NCBI RefSeq assembly: GCF_003724155.1
Contig: NZ_RJJQ01000020.1
Span: forward strand, 36,705 to 100,704
Direction of reading: 5' to 3'
Length of the DNA: 64,000 bases
Source: Flexivirga caeni
GTDB lineage: Bacteria; Actinomycetota; Actinomycetes; Actinomycetales; Dermatophilaceae
Below are positions 38,121 through 47,593 of this stretch, in pieces. Within the stretch, counting starts at the first letter, position 1. The number at the start of each line of letters is the position of its first letter. The notes under the pieces are model-generated. The model did no database searches, was not told the DNA's origin, and saw only the letters and a program-made list of their open reading frames with translations. Both the position numbers and the translations under genes were made by a program.

Positions 38121-38726
38121 TCACCGCGTTGGTAGAGGGCCGGTGATGGCTTGCTGGAGGGCGTTGCCGAACGCGGCCTTGAACGCCGCGGCGGGGAGCG
38201 ACGCGGCGGGTTGCAGCCGGTAGATGTACCGAGTCAGGATCATCCCGGCGATCAGGCACTCGACCATCGCGGAACGCTGTCGCCCTTCGGTGGTGTCTCC
38301 CAGAGCATGGCGGAGCGGCACTGTCTGTTGGGCTTCCAACTCGGTCTGCAACAGCTCGTAGCTGGCCTCGTGCGAAAGGGATGAGCGGACGAGTGCCAGC
38401 CAGGGGTCGTCGTCTGCCATCTGCTCCCAGCGGTCCATGTACGCCTGCGCGATGCGGAGGCCCATGCCCTCAGTGCTCCCTTGTAGCGCGGCCGGTGGAA
38501 TGTGGAATCGGCCAACCGCTTCCATGAACAGCGACTCCTTGCCGCCGAAGTAGGTGACCACGAGCGCATGGTTGACGTCGGCCTCCTGCGCGATCGCGCG
38601 AATCGAAGTCTGTGCGTAGCCATGCCTGGCAAACAACCGCCGTGCTGCAGCGAGCACATCGGCGCGTCGTCCTTCCGGGTCGTGGCTCGGAGGGCGGCGC
38701 TGTGGGGATGGTTGGGACGTGCTCAC
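38121..38726 (-). CDS. TetR-family repressor
   Basis: A regulator of about 201 residues. The N-terminal DNA-binding domain is RADVLAAARRLFARHGYAQT followed by the helix-turn-helix SIRAIAQEADVNHALVVTYFGGKESLF. A C-terminal ligand-binding domain of the TetR_C type carries RQRSAMVECLIAGMILTRYIYRL. The GTG at 38726 is chosen because upstream starts (38744, 38768) fall within or beyond the operator. It is divergent from a broken MFS gene and almost certainly represses both directions through the two operators. Confidence 0.85.
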   Translation of the reverse strand: MSTSQPSPQRRPPSHDPEGRRADVLAAARRLFARHGYAQTSIRAIAQEADVNHALVVTYFGGKESLFMEAVGRFHIPPAALQGSTEGMGLRIAQAYMDRWEQMADDDPWLALVRSSLSHEASYELLQTELEAQQTVPLRHALGDTTEGRQRSAMVECLIAGMILTRYIYRLQPAASLPAAAFKAAFGNALQQAITGPLPTR

Positions 38727-38737
38727 CTCACCAAGTC

Positions 38738-38785
38738 TAACCATGTGGTTAAGATGTGTCCCACACATATCTAACCGTATGGTTA
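38738..38785. promoter_or_regulatory. Paired TetR operators
   Basis: Two 14-bp palindromes, TAACCATGTGGTTA (38738-38751) and TAACCGTATGGTTA (38772-38785), lie with centres 34 bp apart. A further dyad, ATGTGT/ACACAT, is centred midway at 38761. The symmetrical arrangement fits two dimers of the adjacent repressor controlling both divergent promoters. Confidence 0.85.
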
Positions 38786-38898
38786 TTTTCTACTGCGGGC
38801 CGATGACCACTCGCTCTCGTTTGCCCGCCCCGAGAGGAAGTCCTGATGCGTCCAGCCACATACACGATTGCCGCTCTCGCGCATGGACAGACCCGGTG

Positions 38899-40217
38899 AT
38901 GGGAGTCGCTGCGACCCAACCGAGCGGGCGTCTGAGCGAGTGCGGGCGGCGTCGGTTGACGTTGCTGGCGATGTGCGTAGCGACCTTCATGATCCAGCTC
39001 GACGTGACAATCGTGAACGTTGCGCTTCCCTCGATCCAGGCCAGTCTGCGCACCACGCCCGGCGGTCTGGAGTGGGTTATCAGCGCCTACGCGCCGGCGC
39101 GATCGGTACCTGGGCCGCGATCGGCGGCACTGGCTTCGGCGTCGGACCCGTCGTCGGCGGCGTCCTGCTCACCTTCTTCGGCTGGTCCTCGGTGTTCTGG
39201 GCGAACATCCCATTCGCCGCGGTCGCGATCACGCTCACCCTCATCGCTGTTCCCGAGTCACGTAACCCCTCATCGCGTCGTCTCGACCTACTCGGCGTCG
39301 CGTTCAGTGCTCTTGGGCTGGTCGGGCTCACTCTCGGGCTGATCGAGGCGTCCTCGCACCCGTGGACTTCCATTGCGGTGCTCGGACCGCTCCTGGTCGG
39401 CGCTGCGCTGTTGGTCTGCTTCGTGCATTGGGAGCGGCGGACAGCCGAACCGATGATCCCCCCTGCCCTGCTCGCCGCGCGCAGCTTCGTCAGCGCCTCG
39501 GGCGTATATCTCGTGAGCTATGCCGCGTTCGGCGCGTTCATGTACTACCTCACCCTGCTCTATCAGGACGTCAACGGCTGGTCGCCACTCAAGACCGGGC
39601 TGTCGTGGCTGTTCATGAACGTCCCGTTCCTCCTCATGGCCCAGCTCACCGGTCGTATCGACCGCCGGCACCCACCCGCGAGAGTGGTCAGCACCGGGTG
39701 CCTCGTCGCCGCCATTGGCATCTTCGTCCTCAGCCGGGCCGACGCGACCAGCCCATTTGTACACACCGCCCTCGGCTATGTCCTTGCTGGAATCGGATTC
39801 GGGACCATCGTGCCCGGCGTCACCCATATCGCCATGCGCGATGTGCCTGCTGGCGTCTCCGGCGCGGGGTCCGGGGTCGTCAACGCGTCTCGCCAACTCG
39901 GCACCTCCATCGGTCTGGCCGTGCTCGGCAGCATCGGCGTCACCGCATCAACCTCCCACTGGCACAACGCGATCCACCGGCTTCCTGCCTCCGCTCACGT
40001 CGCCGCGTCCGCCCAAACGCAGAACGTCGCCGGAGCACACATCAGCGCCGTCACCCACGCCCTTGGCCCTGCCTACCGACACACCGCCATCCAGTCGTTC
40101 GTCCAGGGATTCCACCTCGCCCTCGGCATCGCTGCCGCCTTGGTGCTCGCCGCCGCGATCACCGCACTACTCGGATTCCGCAAGCCAGCCACGGCATCCG
40201 ACGTCCTGATTCCCTGA
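38899..40217 (+). pseudogene. MFS exporter (DHA2 type) with internal deletion
   Basis: The N-terminal part reads MGVAATQ through helix 1 (MIQLDVTIVNVALPSIQ) to WVISAYA and then leaves frame at about 39090. The remainder, in another frame, resumes at AIGTWAAIGGTGFGVGPVVGG and continues intact to the stop. Compared with the paralog at 26-27.6 kb, about 75 residues (helices 2-4, including motif A) are missing and the frame is shifted. It cannot make a working pump. The divergent TetR gene and its operators remain. A 17-codon reading frame (38846-38899) with GAGAGGAAG upstream overlaps the start. Confidence 0.85.
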
Positions 40218-40472
40218 ACTGTCCACGATGTCCTCAGGCATCGCAGTCACCGCTTTGGTGATCAGAATGTCGGGATTGTGTCATTCGTTGTATCGCCTGT
40301 CACAGTCCGGACAGACCGGGCTGTGAGTCCCGGATTTGTCCTCGGTAAGACGGGCGCTACCCAAGCCCGGCACCCGGCCGTAGCCACCTGCCCGCGGCCG
40401 CCGACGGATCCAGCCAGGCATGGGATCGTTGACGGCACAACCGCATCCGCGCCAGCCACCCCGGAGGTCACC
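40218..40472 (+). other. Leader region upstream of lysA
   Basis: 255 bp without a convincing gene. A hairpin CACAG-t-CCGG-acaga-CCGG-g-CTGTG (40301-40325) could end the upstream MFS transcript or lie in the lysA leader. The in-frame extension of lysA back to 40278 has no homology. No known riboswitch could be recognised. Confidence 0.4.
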
Positions 40473-41726
40473 GTGCCCGTCCCGCTCTTCCCCGCGTCCG
40501 CAGCCTGGTCGGACGCCGGCCGGTTGTCCGTCGGCGGCGTCGACTTGCACGACCTCGCGAGCGAATTCGGCACTCCGGCATACGTTTTCGACGTTGCCGA
40601 GTTCCGCAACAGGGCGGCGCAGCTGGTCGACGGGCTCACCGCCCGCTGGCCGAACTCCCAGGTGCTCTTCGCCTCCAAGGCGCTCCCCACCGTGGCCACC
40701 TACGCGCTCGCAGCGCACTGCGGGCTCGGCATCGACGTCTCCGGGCAGGGCGAGATCGTCATGGCCCTCGCCGCCGGCGTCGACCCGAAACTGCTGTATT
40801 TCCACGGCAATGCGAAGACCACCGAGGAACTCACCTTCGCCGTGCGGTCGGGGGTCGGCACCATCGTGATCGACAACGCGGACGAACTCGACCGCCTGCT
40901 CGCCATACCTGCGCCAGGTCAGCATGTGCTGATCCGGGTCATCCCCGGAGTCGCGCCCGAGACGCACCCGTCGCAGTCGACGGGCGGGTCGGACTCGAAG
41001 TTCGGCGTCCCCTACGACCAGGCTCACGCGATGACCGAGAAAATCCGTTCTAGCGAAATGGTTTTCGACGGCGTGCACCTGCACATCGGCTCGCAGATCC
41101 TCCACGCCGCACCCTTCGGCGAGGCCGTCCGGCAACTCGCCGAGTTCCCCGGCTGCGCGGTGTATGACGTGGGCGGTGGCCTCGGCGTGCCCTACACGTA
41201 TGCCGAGCAACCGCCCTCGATCGACGCCTACCTCGACGCGATCGTCACAGCGGCACGCGACACGCTCCCCGCGGACGCGAAGCTGATCATTGAACCCGGG
41301 CGCTCCCTCGTCGCCATCGCCGGCCTGACGCTCTACACGGTTGTCAGCGTCAAGCGCACCGGCCGCACGTTCGTCGCGGTCGACGGCGGGATGGCTGACA
41401 ACCTCGACCCGGCGCTGACGCAGCAGCGCTACGAGGCGGTCATCGCGCAGGACCGGCCGGACGCCCCGCTCGTGCAGTGCGACCTGGTCGGCCGGCAGTG
41501 CGAGTCCGGCGACAAGCTGATCGGTGACCTCGAACTCGCCGGCCCGCAGATCGGCGATCTCGTCGCGATGCCGGTCACCGGCGCCTATGCCTACACCCTG
41601 GCCAACAACTACAACGGCGCACGCAAGGCGCCGGTCGTGTTCGTCGAGGACGGCACGACACAACTCGTCGTCCGCCGCGAGACGTATGACGACCTGCTGT
41701 CCACCCAACTCGGCTGGCGGCCGTAG
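40473..41726 (+). CDS. lysA: Diaminopimelate decarboxylase-type enzyme
   Basis: A 417-residue fold-type III PLP decarboxylase that would convert meso-diaminopimelate to lysine. The Schiff-base lysine is in VLFASKALPT, and the other site residues are HLHIGSQ, GGGLGVPY, EPGRSLV and the cross-subunit Cys-Glu-Ser-Gly-Asp (RQCESGDKL, about residue 330). The family assignment is firm. LysA rather than ornithine/arginine decarboxylase is supported by CESGD, where the latter differ. The GTG at 40473 has CGGAGG 7 nt before it. Confidence 0.88.
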   Translation: MPVPLFPASAAWSDAGRLSVGGVDLHDLASEFGTPAYVFDVAEFRNRAAQLVDGLTARWPNSQVLFASKALPTVATYALAAHCGLGIDVSGQGEIVMALAAGVDPKLLYFHGNAKTTEELTFAVRSGVGTIVIDNADELDRLLAIPAPGQHVLIRVIPGVAPETHPSQSTGGSDSKFGVPYDQAHAMTEKIRSSEMVFDGVHLHIGSQILHAAPFGEAVRQLAEFPGCAVYDVGGGLGVPYTYAEQPPSIDAYLDAIVTAARDTLPADAKLIIEPGRSLVAIAGLTLYTVVSVKRTGRTFVAVDGGMADNLDPALTQQRYEAVIAQDRPDAPLVQCDLVGRQCESGDKLIGDLELAGPQIGDLVAMPVTGAYAYTLANNYNGARKAPVVFVEDGTTQLVVRRETYDDLLSTQLGWRP

Positions 41727-41732
41727 CGACGG

Positions 41733-42602
41733 TCAGGCGGACGCTTCGAGCTCCTCGACATCGTTATCGGACAACGTGATCGAGGTGGCCGCAATGTTCT
41801 CCTCGAGGTGGCTCAGCGACGACGTCCCCGGGATGAGCAAGACGTTGCCGGAGTGCTGCAGCAGCCACGCCAGGCCCACCTGTGCGGCCGTCGCTCCGAG
41901 CCGCTCGGCCACCTGCTGCACGGCGGCCGACTCGGTGACCTTGGGCATGCCGGGGAACGCCGAGCCGAGCGGGAAGAACGGCACGTAGGCGACGCCGCGG
42001 TCGGCGCACAACCGCAGGGTTGCCTCGTCGTCGCGGTGTAGCAGGTTGTAGGCGTTCTGCACGCAGACGGCACCCGCGTCAACGGCCGTGCGCGCCTGGT
42101 CCGCCGACACATTGCTCACCCCGAAGGCTTCGAGGCGGCCGTCGGCGACCAGCTGCTGCATCGTGTCAAGCTGCTCCTCCAGCGGGCAATAGTCGGCGTC
42201 CGTGCACTCCTCGCGCGGCATTACTCTCAGGTTGACCACCGGGATGCGGTCGAGCCCGAGCGACCGCAGATTCTGGGTGACCTGTTCGGTCAGCTGATCG
42301 GGGTGCTGGGCAGGCAGCCACGCCCCCGACTCGTCGCGACGGGCACCGATCTTGGAGACCAGCACGAGGTCCTCGGCATACGGGTGCAGCGCCTCGCGGA
42401 TCAGCTCGTTGGCGACGTCGGGGCCGTAAAACTGAGCAGTGTCAATGTGATTCACGACCAACTCGACTGCTCGCCGCAGCACGGCCAGCGCCTCGTCGCG
42501 ATCCCGTGGCGGCCCCATCACGCCCGGCCCGGGAAGCTGCATCGCACCGAAGCCCACGCGGTGCACGGAGTGACCTGCCAGGGTGGAGCTCTCGTTCGTC
42601 AT
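41733..42602 (-). CDS. Aldo/keto reductase
   Basis: A 289-residue NADPH-type TIM-barrel oxidoreductase. Catalytic Asp54, Tyr59 (NHIDTAQFYG) and Lys84 (VSKIG) are in place. The position usually held by the catalytic histidine is different (PVVNLRVMP), as in the YdbC-like group, so turnover may be altered. The cofactor loop IPGTSSLSHLEENIAA is near residues 258-273. The substrate is unknown. It is convergent with lysA (6 bp apart) and divergent from the ribose operon. Confidence 0.88.
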   Translation of the reverse strand: MTNESSTLAGHSVHRVGFGAMQLPGPGVMGPPRDRDEALAVLRRAVELVVNHIDTAQFYGPDVANELIREALHPYAEDLVLVSKIGARRDESGAWLPAQHPDQLTEQVTQNLRSLGLDRIPVVNLRVMPREECTDADYCPLEEQLDTMQQLVADGRLEAFGVSNVSADQARTAVDAGAVCVQNAYNLLHRDDEATLRLCADRGVAYVPFFPLGSAFPGMPKVTESAAVQQVAERLGATAAQVGLAWLLQHSGNVLLIPGTSSLSHLEENIAATSITLSDNDVEELEASA

Positions 42603-42649
42603 ACCCCTAGCTCAGCACATCCGGTCCGACACCACTTCGCTGGAGACTG

Positions 42650-42695
42650 TTGTGATCTGGGCCACGTTCTGCCATAGTGACGGTTAATCGATTAA
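42650..42695 (+). promoter_or_regulatory. Promoter and LacI-type operator of the ribose operon
   Basis: -35 TTGTGA (42650-42655), 17 bp, -10 CATAGT (42673-42678). A perfect 12-bp palindrome TTAATCGATTAA (42684-42695), with the central CG typical of LacI-family sites, covers the expected start point 17 bp before rbsR. Autorepression by the RbsR-like protein is inferred. Confidence 0.75.
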
Positions 42696-42711
42696 ACAAC
42701 GAGGAGATCGC

Positions 42712-43743
42712 ATGGTTGTCCGGCTGCGTGACGTCGCCGCGGCGGCGGGTGTCAGCGACGCGACCGTCTCGCTGGCGCTTGCCGGCAACCCGCGCATCTC
42801 CACCGCGACCAGCGCGCGGGTGATTGCCGCCGCGAACCAGCTCGGCTACCGGCCGAACTCCGCCGCGAGAGCACTGCGGACCGAGTCGACCAAGAGTCTC
42901 GGCCTGATCGTCAGTGATGTCGCCAACCCGTTCTTCGCCGAACTCGCCGGGACGATCGAGCGCCAGGCAGCCCATGAGGGATACTCACTGATCCTCTGCA
43001 ATTCGGACGAGGACGTCGCGCGCCAGGACGACTACCTGCTCAATTTGCTCGCCGGGAGCCAGGTCGACGGGGTGCTCCTTGTCCCGACTGCGTCCACAAC
43101 TCCGGGCTTGCGTGCCCTCGCCGCCTCGGGCGCCAAGATCGTGCTGCTGGACCGGCCGATCACCGTGTCCGGCACGGGTGCGGTGGCCGAGAGCCTGCGC
43201 ACCGTGCCGATCGTCAGTTCCGATCCGCGGCAAGCGCTGGCGGACGCGGCCGAACTCCTTGCCCGGCTCGGCCATCGGCGGGTCGGCGTGGTCGCGCCGC
43301 CACTGGCCACCCCACTGGGGCGAGACCGCCGCGGACAGATCCGGGACGCGCTCGTCTCGGCCGGATTCCGCAGCCGGGACATTGTCGTCGAGGAAGGCGA
43401 CTTCCGGCAGGAGAGCGGCTACCGCGCCGCCGAAGCACTTCTTGCCTCGGGAAACCCGACAGTGATCATCGCCGCAGACGGACCCATGGGGGTTGGTGCG
43501 CTGAAAGCGTTGCGCGCGCACGGCATCCGGGTGCCGCACGACATGTCGGTGATCTGTTTCGACGACGCACCGTGGTTCGACCTCTTCGACCCGCCGCTGA
43601 GCGCTATCGCGCAGCCGATTGAAGAACTCGCCAGGGCAGCTATCGCGGCTGTCCTCGCTCAGCGAGAAGGCAATCCAGTGCTCGCGGCACACCCGCCGTG
43701 CACCTTCATCAGCCGCTCATCCTGCGGCGTGCCCGCCGGATAA
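42712..43743 (+). CDS. LacI-family regulator of the ribose operon (RbsR-like)
   Basis: A 343-residue repressor. The N-terminal LacI helix-turn-helix is VRLRDVAAAAGVSDATVSLAL (about 3-23), the hinge is RPNSAARALRTESTKSLGL, and a periplasmic-binding-type effector domain runs to the end. It is the first gene of the rbs operon and has its own TTAATCGATTAA operator in the promoter. The likely inducer is ribose, inferred from rbsK and rbsD. GAGGAG precedes the ATG. Confidence 0.9.
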   Translation: MVVRLRDVAAAAGVSDATVSLALAGNPRISTATSARVIAAANQLGYRPNSAARALRTESTKSLGLIVSDVANPFFAELAGTIERQAAHEGYSLILCNSDEDVARQDDYLLNLLAGSQVDGVLLVPTASTTPGLRALAASGAKIVLLDRPITVSGTGAVAESLRTVPIVSSDPRQALADAAELLARLGHRRVGVVAPPLATPLGRDRRGQIRDALVSAGFRSRDIVVEEGDFRQESGYRAAEALLASGNPTVIIAADGPMGVGALKALRAHGIRVPHDMSVICFDDAPWFDLFDPPLSAIAQPIEELARAAIAAVLAQREGNPVLAAHPPCTFISRSSCGVPAG

Positions 43744-43755
43744 CACCCCCAGCAC

Positions 43756-43773
43756 GTGCCCCTGCCGGGGCAC
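43756..43773 (+). other. Hairpin between rbsR-like gene and rbsB
   Basis: GTGCCCC (43756-43762) and GGGGCAC (43767-43773) pair perfectly around a 4-nt loop, 12 bp after the regulator stop and 43 bp before the binding-protein gene. It could stabilise the rbsB message or cause partial termination. Confidence 0.5.
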
Positions 43774-43816
43774 ATCCAGAAGTAACCATCCACCAACACA
43801 CCCATGGAGAGATGCA

Positions 43817-44890
43817 ATGAGAACACACGTCAGGACGGCTGCCACCGCCATAGTCATCGGCGGGCTCACCCTCACCGGCGTCACCGCCTGCGGCCGCGGT
43901 GGCTCTAGCGGAAGCAACGCGAGCAGCGGCACCCACGGTAGTAAATCGTCTAACCAGGGGTCGAAGGCCAAGATCGCGATCGTGACCCGTGACTTCTCCA
44001 ACCCCTACTGGGCCGCGTTGCGCGATGGCGCCGTCGCCGAGGGCAAGGCGCAGGGGGTGACCGTCACCGTCAAGGCAGGTGCGAACGAAACGGACTCCCA
44101 AGGCGAGAACGCCCAGATCCAGACTCTTGCAGGACAGGACTACAACTGCTTCGGCGTTGTGCCGGTCAACGCGACGAACGTCATCACTCCGCTCGTTCCG
44201 GTCGCGCGCAAGAAGATCCCGATCCTCGACCTGGACACCCAGATCGACCCGGAGGCGTCGAAGAAGGCCGGCGTGTCCTACGCGTCGTTCATCGGGTCCG
44301 ACAACCTGTCCGCCGGCGAGCAAGCCGGGCAGGAACTGCTCAAAGCGATGGGCGGTAAGGGAGACGTCGCCGTCCTCCAGGGCATCGCCGGCGAACAGAA
44401 CGGCATCAACCGGCTGAACGGCTTCAAGAAGGTGACCGCCGGGAAGCTCACCATCGTGGCCGCTCAGCCAGCAAACTACGACCAGAACCTCGGGCTCACG
44501 GTGACCACCTCGATCCTGCAGGCACACCCGAACATCACCGGGATCTTCTCCGCCAACGACACGATGGCGCTGGGTGCCGCCCAGGCGGTCAAAAACGCCG
44601 GCAAAGAGGGCAAGATCAAGATCGTCTCGGTCGACGGCATCCAGGCAATGCTGTCGTCCATCAAGGCCGGCAAAAACACCGGCACGATGACCCAGTACCC
44701 GTATGTCGAGGGTCAGATGGCCGTTCAGGCGTGCATCGACAAGGTTGCCGGCAAGTCGATCCCGAGCCGGGTCGTCGCTCCCATCGCCTTCATCAACGCT
44801 GCGAACGTCGACAAGGCGATCAGCAACTTCCCCAAGCCGTTCACGCCGTTCGACGACCCGTTCGGCACCCCGAAGTCGAGTAGCAAGTGA
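43817..44890 (+). CDS. rbsB: Ribose-type sugar ABC transporter substrate-binding lipoprotein
   Basis: A 357-residue lipoprotein. The signal peptide ends VTAC with Cys25, followed by a Gly/Ser linker. The type-I periplasmic-binding fold reads KIAIVTRDFSNPYWAALRDGA, GVVPVNATNVITPLV and GIFSANDTMALGAAQAV in order. Ribose is inferred from rbsK and rbsD in the operon; other pentoses are possible. A Lys/Pro/Ser-rich tail ends the protein. It overlaps the permease start (GTGA). Confidence 0.9.
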   Translation: MRTHVRTAATAIVIGGLTLTGVTACGRGGSSGSNASSGTHGSKSSNQGSKAKIAIVTRDFSNPYWAALRDGAVAEGKAQGVTVTVKAGANETDSQGENAQIQTLAGQDYNCFGVVPVNATNVITPLVPVARKKIPILDLDTQIDPEASKKAGVSYASFIGSDNLSAGEQAGQELLKAMGGKGDVAVLQGIAGEQNGINRLNGFKKVTAGKLTIVAAQPANYDQNLGLTVTTSILQAHPNITGIFSANDTMALGAAQAVKNAGKEGKIKIVSVDGIQAMLSSIKAGKNTGTMTQYPYVEGQMAVQACIDKVAGKSIPSRVVAPIAFINAANVDKAISNFPKPFTPFDDPFGTPKSSSK

Positions 44891-45867
44891 GTATCTCCGA
44901 GCCCCAAGTCGCCGCGGACGCTGACCTTCCGGCGCGTCCGCGGCGCAACATGGGCGAGGCGGTCGCCCGCTATGCCGCCCCGATCGCCCTGGTGGCGCTC
45001 TTCGTCGTCTTCTTCATCGCGACGCCGAAGTTCCTGACCACAAGCAACATGACCGCGTTGTTCGTGTCGGCCGCGATCCTTGTCGTGATGTCCATGGGTC
45101 AGCAACTCGTCATCACGGTGGCCGGCATCGACCTGTCCGTCGGCTCCAACCTGCCGTGGGCCGCGACGGTCATCGGCTGGACCTGGACACACGGCTGGGG
45201 CACCCCGGCGGCGATCGCCGCCGGCATCCTCGCGGGCCTGGTTGTCGGCCTGGTCAACGGCCTGCTGGTCGCTCGGCTGAAGATGGCCGACTTCATCGTG
45301 ACCCTGGGGTCACTGTCGGTGGTCAGCGGCCTGACCCTGCTGCTCACCGGCGGCAATCAGACCGCGGTTTCGTCCGGCTTCCTGCAAGGCCTGGCGCTCA
45401 ACGGGATCGGACCGATCCGGTGGTTCTGGCTGGTCGCGGTGGTCGTCGCGGCGATCGCGGCATACCTGCTCTTCTGGACGCGCACCGGCACGTACCTGCT
45501 GAGCACAGGTGGCAACCTGGAGGCGGCACGCGACGTCGGCATCCCGGTCAACCGGGTCCGGTTGCTCGCGTATGCCGGCTCCGGCCTCGCCTGCGGTATC
45601 GCCGGCGTGCTCTTCGTCTCCAACAATGGCGGCTCCGACCCCACCATGCAGACCAACCTGCTGCTGAGCTCCATCGCAGCGGTCGTCCTCGGCGGGTCGA
45701 GTCTGAGTGGCGGTCGCGCGTCCATTCTCGGCACAGCGGCCGGGGCCGTGCTCCTGCAGACGCTACTCAACGGATTCACGCTGCTGGATATCTCGCAGTA
45801 CTACCAGCCGATCGCGGTCGGTGTCGTGGTGCTCGGCGCAGCCTTCATCTCCCGCTTCCAGAGATAG
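44887..45867 (+). CDS. rbsC: Ribose-type ABC transporter permease
   Basis: A 326-residue BPD_transp_2-family permease with eight to ten hydrophobic helices. Conserved blocks are VITVAGIDLSVGSN (about 78-91), VNGLLVARLKMADFIVTLGSL and the ATPase contact region LEAARDVGIPVNRVRLLAY (about 212-230). It probably works as a homodimer. The GTG start overlaps the rbsB stop. The ATPase gene follows 9 bp after the stop. Confidence 0.92.
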   Translation: MSISEPQVAADADLPARPRRNMGEAVARYAAPIALVALFVVFFIATPKFLTTSNMTALFVSAAILVVMSMGQQLVITVAGIDLSVGSNLPWAATVIGWTWTHGWGTPAAIAAGILAGLVVGLVNGLLVARLKMADFIVTLGSLSVVSGLTLLLTGGNQTAVSSGFLQGLALNGIGPIRWFWLVAVVVAAIAAYLLFWTRTGTYLLSTGGNLEAARDVGIPVNRVRLLAYAGSGLACGIAGVLFVSNNGGSDPTMQTNLLLSSIAAVVLGGSSLSGGRASILGTAAGAVLLQTLLNGFTLLDISQYYQPIAVGVVVLGAAFISRFQR

Positions 45868-45876
45868 GACCACGGC

Positions 45877-46668
45877 ATGAACACCGATGTGGATCTGACC
45901 AAACCGGTCGCCCAGGACGTCCTGCTCGAGGCTCGCGGGCTGAGCAAGTCGTTCGACGCCGTCCAGGCGCTGCGCCACGCGGACCTGGTGCTTGAGCGCG
46001 GGAAGGTGACTGCCTTGCTGGGCGACAACGGCGCGGGCAAGTCGACCCTGGTGCGCTGCCTGACCGGCGTGCATCCGCCGGACACCGGCACCATCGCCAT
46101 CAACGGCAAGGCCGTGCATTTCGCGACACCGGACGAGAGCAGGCGTGCTGGCATCGAGACCGTCTACCAGACTTTGTCGTTGATCGACGATCTCCCGGTC
46201 TGGCAGAACCTCTTCTTGCGGCGCGAGCTCACCCGCGGCGCCGGCCCGCTGCGGATCCTGGACAAGAAGGCGATGCGTACCCAGGCCAAGGAGATCCTGA
46301 CCGAACTGGACGTCAACATTCCCAGCGTGGCGAGCACGGTCCGGCGGATGTCGGGTGGCCAGCGGCAGAGCATCGCCATTGCCCGGGCCGCACACTGGGG
46401 CAAGCAGCTCGTGGTCATGGATGAGCCGACCGCAGCCCTCGGTGTACGGGAGACCGCAGCCGTGGAGTCACTGGTCCGCAGGTTGCGGGACCGAGGTGTC
46501 ACGGTGTTGCTGATCAGCCACGACATGTCACAGGTGAAGCGGATCGCGGATGTCGCCGTGGTCCTGCGCCGTGGCACGACGGTCGCGCGTCGTGAGGTGG
46601 ACTCGGTGACCCCCGACGACCTGGTCGCTCTCATCACCGGTGCCCAACCGGGAGACGCAGGTGAGTGA
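45877..46668 (+). CDS. Sugar ABC transporter ATPase, single nucleotide-binding domain
   Basis: A 263-residue ATPase with Walker A GDNGAGKSTL (about 49-58), signature MSGGQRQS, Walker B LVVMDEPTAAL and switch His in LISHDMS. Typical RbsA proteins hold two such domains in about 500 residues. This one has only the N-terminal type, like the FrcA/XylG-short group, and would dimerise. No sign of a deleted second half was seen; the next gene starts within its last codons. Confidence 0.9.
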   Translation: MNTDVDLTKPVAQDVLLEARGLSKSFDAVQALRHADLVLERGKVTALLGDNGAGKSTLVRCLTGVHPPDTGTIAINGKAVHFATPDESRRAGIETVYQTLSLIDDLPVWQNLFLRRELTRGAGPLRILDKKAMRTQAKEILTELDVNIPSVASTVRRMSGGQRQSIAIARAAHWGKQLVVMDEPTAALGVRETAAVESLVRRLRDRGVTVLLISHDMSQVKRIADVAVVLRRGTTVARREVDSVTPDDLVALITGAQPGDAGE

Positions 46669-47593
46669 TCGCGTCGTCGTCATCGGCTCGGTCAACATCG
46701 ACCATACGGTGGAAGTGGCCCGGTTTCCGCACCCCGGCGAGACATTGCTCGCATCGTCACTGACCAGTTCGGTCGGCGGGAAGGGCGCGAACCAGGCAGC
46801 CGCCGCCGCCCGCTCGGGCGCATCCGTCCTGATGGTCGCCGCCGTCGGGAACGACGCCGAGGGCGCGCAAGCGCTCGCGACCCTTGCGAGTGCTGGCGTC
46901 GACACCAGCGGAGTCCACCGCGTAGCCGACGCTCGCACGGGGAGCGCGTGGATCACGGTAGCTGCATCGGACAACACGATCCTGGTTGCCCCTGGGGCCA
47001 ATTACCAATGGTCCCAGGGACTTCCATCGCTGAGACAGTCAGACGTCGTGCTGTGCCAGCTGGAGATCCCGGTGCCTCTGGTGGAGTCGGCCGCGGTGGC
47101 GGCCCGCGGCCGGTTCGTCCTCAACGCGGCGCCGTCCGTCAGGCTGGACGACGATCTGCTACGCCGCTGCGGCGTGCTGATCGTCAACGAGCACGAACTC
47201 GCCGAGTCTGCAGGGCTGCCCGACGTCGACGCAGCAGACACGCAGAGAGTGATCGCGGCCAGTAGGTCGCTGATTGCGCGCGGCACCAGTGCGGTGGTCA
47301 CGACCCTCGGTGGCCGTGGTGCCATCTTGTGCACCACAACCACAACACTGATGGCCGCGACCCCGCCGACGCCCGAAGTCGTCGACAGCACAGGGGCCGG
47401 CGACGCGTTCTGCGGTGTCTTCGCCGCGCGACTGGCTGCTGGTGATTCGCTGGGCACGGCACTGCGGTATGCCGTGACGGCCGGGTCGCTCGCCGTCCGG
47501 CACCCGACCGCACAGGGTGGCTATGAGTCGTTCGCGCGTCTGCCGGACCTCGTCGACCAGACACCATCGATCATTGAGGAGCCACGTCCGTGA
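46661..47593 (+). CDS. rbsK: Ribokinase
   Basis: A 310-residue PfkB-family kinase that would phosphorylate ribose at O5. It has the N-terminal GSVNIDHTVEVARFPHPGETL, the PfkB signature 1 GGKGANQAAAAARSGA (about 40-55), and the anion-hole/catalytic stretch DSTGAGDAFCGVFAARL (about 245-261) with base Asp in GAGD. The GTG start lies within the ATPase gene's end and the stop overlaps rbsD by 4 bp. Full length and motifs suggest it is active. Confidence 0.92.
   Translation: MSDRVVVIGSVNIDHTVEVARFPHPGETLLASSLTSSVGGKGANQAAAAARSGASVLMVAAVGNDAEGAQALATLASAGVDTSGVHRVADARTGSAWITVAASDNTILVAPGANYQWSQGLPSLRQSDVVLCQLEIPVPLVESAAVAARGRFVLNAAPSVRLDDDLLRRCGVLIVNEHELAESAGLPDVDAADTQRVIAASRSLIARGTSAVVTTLGGRGAILCTTTTTLMAATPPTPEVVDSTGAGDAFCGVFAARLAAGDSLGTALRYAVTAGSLAVRHPTAQGGYESFARLPDLVDQTPSIIEEPRP

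Noticed and set aside
38727..38768. Longer TetR protein starting at ATG 38768
   Set aside because: That start lies between the two operators and the extra residues have no homology; a GTG at 38726 is more likely.
38846..38899. 17-codon frame (MRPATYTIAALAHGQTR) with a good ribosome site overlapping the broken MFS start
   Set aside because: Could be a leader peptide, but it is too short and unconserved to call; mentioned only in the MFS entry.
40278..40472. N-terminal extension of LysA by 65 residues, or a lysine riboswitch in the leader
   Set aside because: The extension lacks homology and a GTG with a good ribosome site starts the family domain; no known lysine riboswitch elements could be recognised.
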